DNA of 36,002 nucleotides from NCBI GenBank assembly GCA_002353525.1, contig DEJV01000051.1, positions 35,753-71,754 of the forward strand, given 5' to 3'. This DNA is from Prevotella sp. UBA2739. Its GTDB lineage: Bacteria; Bacteroidota; Bacteroidia; Bacteroidales; Bacteroidaceae. Within the stretch, counting starts at the first letter, position 1; each line of letters starts with the position of its first letter. Under the pieces are notes generated by a model, which saw nothing but the letters and a program-made list of their open reading frames with translations, had not been told where the DNA came from and did not search any database. The position numbers and the translations under genes were made by a program. Shown here one piece after another: positions 1-6,019 of the stretch.

Positions 1-84
1 TCGTACCCTCGCACCTTCGTACCCTCGAAAAATAAAATACCTTCGCACCCTCGAAAAATAAAATACCTTCGTACCCTCGAAAAA
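1..84. repeat. TCGTACCC octamer array, 26-bp higher-order period
   Basis: Variants of the octamer TCGTACCC/TCGCACCC recur. From position 17 they alternate with an A-rich spacer in a 26-bp period (17, 43, 69). The same octamers build the arms of the palindromic elements at 16252-16380 and 27247-27373. The array is cut by the window edge, so it may be one arm of a similar element. It sits just upstream of the barrel-protein gene at 102. Confidence 0.8.
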
Positions 85-101
85 ACAAATAATTAAGATA
101 C

Positions 102-722
102 ATGAAAAAAGTAATTTTGGCAGCAATCCTGCTTGCGTCGTTGTCCGTAGGGGCACAAGAGAGAAAATGGGAACATCGTTTGTATGTAGGTGCAGGCCTG
201 ATGGCTGAGCGCGAAACCGATGGCAACAGCAGTGGGTTGGCGCTCAAGGCTGGCTACTGCCTGAGCTATCACTGGTCGGAGCAATGGTCGCTGAAGACGG
301 GCGTTGCCGTGCGCGATGTGACCCAGAATGCTTTTAAAGATGTGTTCGATGGGTTTGGAGGTGCAGTCGATGGGGCCGACGACGACCACTTCACCTTCCT
401 CGACGTGCCGGTCATCGCTCACTATCATATCGGGCAGGGCCGTGGCAGCTGGGCACTGGGACTGGGTCCTGTACTCTCGTTTTGCGTGGGCAACGAGACT
501 TACTATATAGATGCCGACCCGCAGTCGCCGCTGTCACGGCTCAACAAGTGCAAGACCTTTGCGATCGGACTGCAGCCCAGTGTGACCTGTCGTGTGAGCC
601 GCCATGTAGAAATAGGTGTAGAGGCCATCCTCGGTCTGACCAATCTGAAGCGTAAGCATGCGCTGACCACAGGCAGCAAGCGCATTCACGATGTGGCATT
701 GACGGTGGGCTGGGTGCTGTAG
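102..722 (+). CDS. Outer-membrane beta-barrel protein (PorT/OmpW-like small barrel)
   Basis: The 206-aa product starts with a clear signal peptide ending near GAQER (residues 1-19). The rest alternates short amphipathic stretches with Gly-rich turns, for example LYVGAGLMAERE, LALKAGYCLSY and WALGLGPVLSF, and ends on an aromatic/hydrophobic strand (VALTVGWVL). That pattern fits the 8-stranded barrel families common in Bacteroidetes outer membranes. The start ATG at 102 directly precedes the signal sequence. No catalytic motif is visible. It lies about 130 bp upstream of the LptD-like gene, which has its own promoter element, so co-transcription is uncertain. The barrel assignment is from pattern only; the ligand or role is unknown. 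Confidence 0.7.
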   Translation: MKKVILAAILLASLSVGAQERKWEHRLYVGAGLMAERETDGNSSGLALKAGYCLSYHWSEQWSLKTGVAVRDVTQNAFKDVFDGFGGAVDGADDDHFTFLDVPVIAHYHIGQGRGSWALGLGPVLSFCVGNETYYIDADPQSPLSRLNKCKTFAIGLQPSVTCRVSRHVEIGVEAILGLTNLKRKHALTTGSKRIHDVALTVGWVL

Positions 723-834
723 AGCAGCCTCTTTGTGCGTCAGCAAGGCACCGGCCGACCGAGTGAAAACACATAAAAGCGTTAAATAAAGCATAAAAAG
801 TGCGCAAAATGTATGGTATTCGGCATTATTTACG

Positions 835-843
835 TAATTTTGC
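835..843 (+). promoter_or_regulatory. Bacteroidetes -7 element TAATTTTGC
   Basis: TAATTTTGC matches the TAnnTTTG(C) -7 box used by Bacteroidetes sigma-ABfr. No clear TTG box lies 19-21 bp upstream. It ends 12 nt before the ATG at 856, so transcripts for the LptD-like gene would have a very short leader. Confidence 0.5.
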
Positions 844-855
844 ACCTTGCAAAAT

Positions 856-3768
856 ATGAGAACGAAGACCATTATATTCTTGCTGGTGTCGGCAATCTTG
901 TTTGTCGTGGCCGACCCGCGTGCACCTATCTTCCAGATTGACAGGACGAAAGGTGCCCAGAATGACTCTGTTCTCAAAGACTCCGTGCTACTCAGTAAAA
1001 AGGAAACGCGACGGGCCGCTCGCCGCGCTGCCAAGCAGGCACTGGCTGACACCACAGCCGGAAAGAACCAGGCTAACGACAGCACCCTCGCAACGCAAGA
1101 GCCCGACACCACCCTGATGGACTCGCTGGAGCTGGCCATCTATAAGCACAACAAGGCGGTGGACGACTCGATGCGCCTCGACAGCCTGAACCGCACCAAG
1201 AAAAATACCATCGACGCCCCCGTGGAATATTCGGGCGACGACTCGCTGGTGTATATCGCTTCGTCAAAGACGGCCTATATCTACGGCAATGCCAACGTGA
1301 AGTATCAGAACATGGACCTGGAGAGTGCCAAAATCTATATGAGCCTCGACAGCAATGTGGTGCATGCGCAAGGACAGGCCGACACCACCGGCGCGGTAAA
1401 GGGAAAGCCCGTGTTCAAGTGGGGACAGGACACCTACGAGAACGACGAGATTTCTTTCAACTTCAAGTCGAAGAAGGGACTGATTAGTAATGTATATACC
1501 CAACAGGAAGATGGCTACCTGACCAGCGAGAAAGCCAAACGCAACGACGAGGGCGAGATGTTCATTCAGCACGGACGCTACACCACGTGCGACAAACCCC
1601 ATCCCGACTTCTATATTGCCCTCTCGCGGGCCAAGGTGCGCCCGGGCAAAGATGCCGTCTTCGGTCCGGCCCACCTCGTGGTGTGCGACGTGCCGTTGCC
1701 CCTGGCCCTTCCCTATGGTTTCTTCCCCTTCACCAAGAGCTATTCCAGTGGTTTCATCATGCCCACCTATGGCGACGAGAGCTCGCGTGGATTCTATCTG
1801 CGCGACGGTGGTTATTACTTTGCCATCAGCGACAAAATCGACCTGAAGCTGCTGGGTGAGATCTACACCAAGGGCTCGTGGGGCATCTCGGCAGCATCCA
1901 ACTATCACAAGCGCTACAAATACAGCGGCTCGTTCTATTTCAACTATCAGGACACGAAGAATGGCGACAAGGGCATGCCCGACTTCACCGAGACCGAGAG
2001 TTTCAAGATTCAGTGGAGCCACCGCCAGGATGCCAAGTCCAACCCCTTCAGCACCCTCTCCGCCAGCGTGAACTTCGCCACCAGCAGCTTCGAGCGCAAC
2101 AACCTCTCGTCGATGTACAACCCGCAGGCCATGACGCAGTCCACGCGTACCTCTATGGTCAGCTGGTCTACCACCTTCTCGAGCATCGGCATGAGCCTGA
2201 GCACCAACATGAACCTCACGCAGAACATGCGCGACTCGAGCATCGCCATCACGCTGCCCGACCTGAACATCAACATCTCGCGCTTCTATCCCTTCAAACG
2301 CAAAAAGGCGGTTGGGGCAGAGCGCTGGTACGAGAAGATATCGGTGAGCTATACCGGACACTTCAGCAACGAAATCGATACCAAGGAGGATAAGCTCTTG
2401 CATTCGAACATCATCAAGGACTGGAAGAACGGTATGACCCACAAGATTCCCATCAACGGCAGCTTCACCCTCTTCAACTATCTGAACCTGTCGCCCACAC
2501 TGGATATCAACGACCGCATGACGTCGAGCAAGATTACCCGTTCGTGGGACAAAGTGCGACAGGTGGAGGTGGCCGACACCACTTATGGGTTCCACAACAT
2601 CTTCGACTGGAGTTTCAGTCTGGGTGCCTCTACCAAGCTGTATGGATTCTGGATGCCCTCGCGCAAAATCTTCGGCGACAAGATCGACCGCATACGCCAC
2701 GTCATCACGCCCACCGTCAGCTTTACCTATGCGCCTGACTTCGGCGACCGTCGCTATGGCTACTACGACACCTACCAGCGCACCGATGCCGACGGCAACG
2801 TGTCGCTGGTGGAGTATTCGCCCTACCAGCATAGCGGGTCGGTGCCCAGCAAAGGCCGGCGAGGCACCATCTCGTTCGACGTGAGCAACAACCTCGAGAT
2901 GAAAGTCAAGTCGGAGAAAGACGATAGCATCGACTATAAGAAAATCAGCCTTATCGACGAGCTGGGCGCCAACATGTCGTACAACATGGCTACGAAGATA
3001 CGACCGTGGAGCGACCTCAGCTTGCGCCTGCGACTGAAACTCACCAAGAGCTATACCTTCAACCTGAATGCGCAGTTCGCCACCTATGCCTACGAGCTCG
3101 ACGAGAACGGAAAACCCTATGTGGGCACCCGCACCGAGTATAGCTATGGGCGCTTCGGCCGGTTCCAGGGCATGTCGCAAAACTTCTCGTATACGCTCAC
3201 GCCCGACAAGCTGAAGAAACTCTTCGGGGGCGGCGATGATACCGACGATGACAAGGACAAGGGCAAAAAGGATAATGAAGACGACGATGAGGACACGGGC
3301 GTAGAGACCAACATCGACAAAGACATGATCAAGGGGCAGCGGGGTGCCGAGAACCAAAGTACCATGGCTGAGACCGATGCCGACGGATATATGCGGTTCT
3401 CCATGCCGTGGTCCATCACCTTTGGCTATGGCATCAGCATGCGCGAGAATACGGGCGGCAAGTTCAACACCAAGAGAATGCGCTACCCCTATAAGTTCAC
3501 GCAGACACTCAACGTGAGTGGTAACATCAAACTGAGTGAAGGATGGAACATCACCTTCTCCAGCGGTTACGACTTCGAGAACAAGGCCATGTCGATGACC
3601 ACCGCCTCGCTGCAGCGCGACCTGCACTGCTTCAACATGTCGTGCTCGGTGGTGCTGGCTCCTTACACCAGCTATAACTTCTCGTTCCGTTGTAACGCCT
3701 CCACCCTCACCGACGCACTGAAATACGACAAGCGCTCAGGCTATTCGAATGCCGTACAATGGTACTAA
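856..3768 (+). CDS. lptD: LptD-like outer-membrane LPS assembly protein
   Basis: The protein is about 970 aa with an N-terminal signal segment, then a charged linker to about residue 130. An OstA/LptA-like beta-jellyroll region follows (DSLVYIASSKTAYIYGNANV onward). After it come the conserved stretch around YTTCDKPHPDFYIAL and VPLPLALPYGFFPF and a long barrel with many aromatic strands ending in NAVQWY. LptD inserts lipopolysaccharide into the outer leaflet of the outer membrane, working with LptE and the Lpt bridge. The open frame extends to a TTG at 847, but ATG 856 begins a normal signal peptide and is preferred. An Asp/Lys-rich insert (about residues 792-815, nt 3229-3300) breaks the barrel and is probably a surface or periplasmic loop. 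Family assignment rests on overall architecture. Confidence 0.85.
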   Translation: MRTKTIIFLLVSAILFVVADPRAPIFQIDRTKGAQNDSVLKDSVLLSKKETRRAARRAAKQALADTTAGKNQANDSTLATQEPDTTLMDSLELAIYKHNKAVDDSMRLDSLNRTKKNTIDAPVEYSGDDSLVYIASSKTAYIYGNANVKYQNMDLESAKIYMSLDSNVVHAQGQADTTGAVKGKPVFKWGQDTYENDEISFNFKSKKGLISNVYTQQEDGYLTSEKAKRNDEGEMFIQHGRYTTCDKPHPDFYIALSRAKVRPGKDAVFGPAHLVVCDVPLPLALPYGFFPFTKSYSSGFIMPTYGDESSRGFYLRDGGYYFAISDKIDLKLLGEIYTKGSWGISAASNYHKRYKYSGSFYFNYQDTKNGDKGMPDFTETESFKIQWSHRQDAKSNPFSTLSASVNFATSSFERNNLSSMYNPQAMTQSTRTSMVSWSTTFSSIGMSLSTNMNLTQNMRDSSIAITLPDLNINISRFYPFKRKKAVGAERWYEKISVSYTGHFSNEIDTKEDKLLHSNIIKDWKNGMTHKIPINGSFTLFNYLNLSPTLDINDRMTSSKITRSWDKVRQVEVADTTYGFHNIFDWSFSLGASTKLYGFWMPSRKIFGDKIDRIRHVITPTVSFTYAPDFGDRRYGYYDTYQRTDADGNVSLVEYSPYQHSGSVPSKGRRGTISFDVSNNLEMKVKSEKDDSIDYKKISLIDELGANMSYNMATKIRPWSDLSLRLRLKLTKSYTFNLNAQFATYAYELDENGKPYVGTRTEYSYGRFGRFQGMSQNFSYTLTPDKLKKLFGGGDDTDDDKDKGKKDNEDDDEDTGVETNIDKDMIKGQRGAENQSTMAETDADGYMRFSMPWSITFGYGISMRENTGGKFNTKRMRYPYKFTQTLNVSGNIKLSEGWNITFSSGYDFENKAMSMTTASLQRDLHCFNMSCSVVLAPYTSYNFSFRCNASTLTDALKYDKRSGYSNAVQWY

Positions 3769-3900
3769 ATTTAATTGATAATTGATAATTGACAATTGAT
3801 AATTAGGCCTGGCGGAGGGAGGACGATAACGGGAACGTTAACGGGAACGGAGTCCTTCGACAGAGAGAATTTTCGACAAAGAGACATAGAGACATTTTTG
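3769..3900. repeat. Dispersed intergenic repeat, copy A (AATTGATAATT + GCCTGGCGG)
   Basis: It begins with AATTGATAATTGACAATTG-type sequence, then GCCTGGCGGAGGG, GATAACGGGAACGTTAACGG, and TTTTCGACAAAGAG..ACATAGAGACATTTTT. The same blocks in the same order occur at 9211-9275 (short version) and 29602-29742. All three copies lie just 3' of a gene. There is no coding potential. Confidence 0.8.
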
Positions 3901-3920
3901 GCAAATGTCATCATCTCTGG

Positions 3921-4191
3921 ATTATTAAAAATGTATTAGTTTCGGATAGATTGGAATATCAGTGCTGTAGTGGCCTGAAAGGCCATTGAGCACTTAGCCC
4001 AGGGCAACACCCTGGGTATAATGTAGCAGAGAATGAACGCCCCATCGGGGCAAAAGCCTTCTTACTGCTATCATGCTTTTGCCCTTTCAGGGCGAGGAAG
4101 GAGCCGCCTGGTTTACCCAGGGTGTTGCCCTGGGCTGTGGGTTTGTTGGCCTTTCAGGCCGTCCCTTTGTGTCTCCTGACACTTTCGACTG
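3921..4191. repeat. 271-bp nested palindromic repeat, copy 1
   Basis: This unit recurs as copy 2 at 4197-4467 with the same length and only a handful of substitutions. Inside it, small hairpins are arranged symmetrically. GGCCTGAAAGGCC (3972-3984) mirrors GGCCTTTCAGGCC (4148-4160). A 22-mer at 3996-4017 is the exact reverse complement of 4115-4136. GCCCCATCGGGGCAAAAGC (4039-4057) partly mirrors 4075-4093. The whole unit can therefore fold as one large cruciform. It resembles REP/BIME-type non-coding elements; no transposase is present. Confidence 0.9.
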
Positions 4192-4196
4192 AGCAG

Positions 4197-4467
4197 ATTA
4201 TTAAAAATGTATTAGTTTCGTATAGATTGGAATCACAGTGCTGTAGCGGCCTGAAAGGCCATTGAGCACCTAGCCCAGGGCAACACCCTGGGTATAATGT
4301 AGCAGAGAATGAACGCCCCATCGGGGCAAAAGCCTTCTTACTGCTATCATGCTTTTGCCCTTTCAGGGCGAGGAAGGAGCCGCCTGGTTTACGCAGGGTG
4401 TTGCCCTGGGCTGTGGGTTTGTTGGCCTTTCAGGCCGTCCCTTTGTGTCTCCTGACACTTTCGACTG
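4197..4467. repeat. 271-bp nested palindromic repeat, copy 2
   Basis: Direct copy of 3921-4191, separated from it by 5 bp (AGCAG). The few substitutions include one that breaks a base of the second arm of the inner 22-mer (ACCCAGG becomes ACGCAGG). It ends 33 bp before the recombinase start codon, so it is the immediate 5' neighbour of the recombinase. Confidence 0.9.
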
Positions 4468-4500
4468 CAAATAAACTTCAATAATATAAATCAAAACACT

Positions 4501-5577
4501 ATGATTACCTTTAATCTCATCATTTCTTTTAAGAACCGTTTGAACGGGATGTTCGGCGGTGGTTCATCATCAGTAAAGAACAATGTGAATGTCTTAACAA
4601 CAAGTCAACAACCCACAATGGCGACTGACAACCCTGCTGCACGCAGACAGAAGCAGGGGTATGCCAAGAATAGCAAGTATCAGGCGACGCTCCGCCACGC
4701 AGCGGAAATCTACATCGAGGTGGCATCGCCCAGCACGCAACGCAACTACCTGACGGCACTTCGCTCCATTGCCGTGTTCAACGGGGGCGAGGATGTGACG
4801 CTCGCCCAACTGCGCGAGCCATTTATTATCAGGTTCGAGCGGTGGCTGCGCGACCGCGGCATATGCCTCAACACATCGTCGTGCTACATGCGCTCCTTGC
4901 GCGCGTTATATAATAAGGTGGTAAAACAACAGCGTCTGCGTGACCAGCGGCCCTTCGTCCACGTCTATACCGGTGTGGCAAAAACCGACCTGCCCGTGCT
5001 CGACCGCAAGGACATCTGCCGCCTGCGCTCAGTGGAGCTGAAGCCCGGCTCACGGCAGGAGGTGGCGCGCGACCTATTCCTGTTTAGTCTCTGCAGCATG
5101 GGCATGCCGTTCATCGACGTGGCGTTCATGCGCAAGTCGCAGATTGAGGGCGACACGCTGGTGTACCACCGCCACAAGACGGGCCAGCGCGTCAGCGTCT
5201 ATCTCGAGCCCTGCATGCAGCAGATTATCCGCAAATACTGGTGTGAGGATGGCGACTATGTCTTTCCGATCTTGAGCAGCACCGACCCCGCCGTTGCCTA
5301 TGCCGAGTACAAGTCGGGGTTGGCAGCCTACAACGCGCAGTTGTCGCAGCTTGAGAAGAAGGCTGGTCTGAGTAAACACCTGTCGTCGTACACCCCGCGT
5401 CGCACATGGGCGAGCCTGGCCTATCAGCGCAATGCAGAGGTGGAAACCATCTCGCAGGCGCTGGGACATACCAACAGCCGTACCACCCGCACCTACATTA
5501 AGACAAAAAACGACAAAAAGCTAAGAAAAACCAATCACGAATTGTTAAATTACCTTTCGCTCCAGACTCTAGGATAG
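4501..5577 (+). CDS. Tyrosine recombinase, probable DNA invertase for the adjacent promoter
   Basis: The 358-aa protein has an N-terminal SAM-like DNA-binding region (about residues 55-150) and a C-terminal tyrosine-recombinase catalytic domain. Visible catalytic positions are Lys226 (HRHKTG), Arg300 in SSYTPRRTWASLA, His323 in LGHTNSRTTRTY and nucleophile Tyr332. The first catalytic Arg is replaced by Met200 (SLCSMGMPFID), and the box II His is Tyr297. Both changes are compatible with some Bacteroidetes recombinases. ATG 4501 is the first start; Met40 (nt 4618) is an alternative that removes a low-complexity N-terminus. The stop codon lies inside the left arm of a 14-bp inverted repeat flanking a promoter, which strongly suggests that this enzyme inverts that segment. 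Similar Mpi/Tsr enzymes control surface-gene promoters in Bacteroides. Confidence 0.9.
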   Translation: MITFNLIISFKNRLNGMFGGGSSSVKNNVNVLTTSQQPTMATDNPAARRQKQGYAKNSKYQATLRHAAEIYIEVASPSTQRNYLTALRSIAVFNGGEDVTLAQLREPFIIRFERWLRDRGICLNTSSCYMRSLRALYNKVVKQQRLRDQRPFVHVYTGVAKTDLPVLDRKDICRLRSVELKPGSRQEVARDLFLFSLCSMGMPFIDVAFMRKSQIEGDTLVYHRHKTGQRVSVYLEPCMQQIIRKYWCEDGDYVFPILSSTDPAVAYAEYKSGLAAYNAQLSQLEKKAGLSKHLSSYTPRRTWASLAYQRNAEVETISQALGHTNSRTTRTYIKTKNDKKLRKTNHELLNYLSLQTLG

Positions 5578-5768
5578 AGCTTTGGCCTGTTTTCTAAAGA
5601 ACATGTATTCAGTACGTTACAACGAAAGAGGTGGAAAACTGTTGAAATTTTTCTTTGTTAAATAAACTTTAGATTTTGCTAGATATTTTTATAATTAGTT
5701 GTTCGATTGAAAAAATATCACTACATTTGCATGAGATTATAGGCAGACGAATACCTCTATCCTAGAGT
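5566..5768. promoter_or_regulatory. Invertible promoter segment (inverton) bounded by 14-bp inverted repeats
   Basis: ACTCTAGGATAGAG at 5566-5579 and its exact reverse complement CTCTATCCTAGAGT at 5755-5768 bracket 175 bp. The left arm overlaps the recombinase stop codon, so inversion would leave that reading frame intact. The only consensus promoter in the segment (5699-5730) points right, toward the gene at 6020, so this copy is drawn in the ON orientation. Inverted, the promoter would fire antisense into the recombinase gene. Size and design match the invertible promoters of Bacteroides surface loci. That inversion takes place is inference. Confidence 0.8.
5699..5730 (+). promoter_or_regulatory. 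Consensus Bacteroidetes promoter inside the inverton
   Basis: TTG (5699-5701), exactly 20 bp, then TACATTTGC (5722-5730). This matches the -33/-7 consensus of Bacteroidetes. The transcript would start near 5737 and read out through the right inverted-repeat arm toward 6020. Confidence 0.8.
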
Positions 5769-6019
5769 GTTAAAGTCCTGTCTGGAGTAAATGAACAGAG
5801 AATTTAAAAATGTACGATTATGATGGGAAGGAAATGGATAATTTACCTTAAACTGTAAGTCGCTGGCAGATGGCGGCCATGAGCCGTGTCGGTTGGTGTG
5901 ATGGCTATTTGTTTGTCCGAAGCCCTGGTAGCTCTGGCATTCTAACCTCAAAGAAGAAAGAAAACAACCAATCTTTACAATTATTTTACGCAAATATAAA
6001 CTAATAAAATAAATCGATT
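5769..6019 (+). other. Leader of the BspA-like gene
   Basis: About 250 bp of untranslated sequence between the inverton and the surface-protein gene. It has no second TAnnTTTG promoter that I can see, so expression should depend on the inverton. Two tiny start-to-stop frames exist (5791, 10 codons; 5810, 13 codons), but nothing supports their translation. A G/C-rich patch around 5862-5930 could form local structure; I could not identify a known riboswitch. Confidence 0.5.

Noticed and set aside
1264..3627. 787-codon minus-strand frame opposite the LptD-like gene
   Set aside because: It is a codon-bias shadow of the LptD-like gene, rich in His/Val/Ala/Gly with no recognisable domain.
3921..4467. 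CRISPR-like or IS-like origin for the tandem 271-bp repeats
   Set aside because: There are only two long copies with no spacer series, no cas genes and no transposase frame inside; they are palindromic non-coding units.
5566..5768. The 14-bp inverted repeat as a simple terminator for the recombinase
   Set aside because: The arms are 175 bp apart, with no T run, and enclose a full promoter, so an RNA terminator hairpin is far less likely than an invertible segment.
5791..5851. Two tiny frames (10 and 13 codons) in the leader of the BspA-like gene
   Set aside because: They have no ribosome-binding site, no special codon run and no nearby terminator; upstream frames this short are expected by chance.
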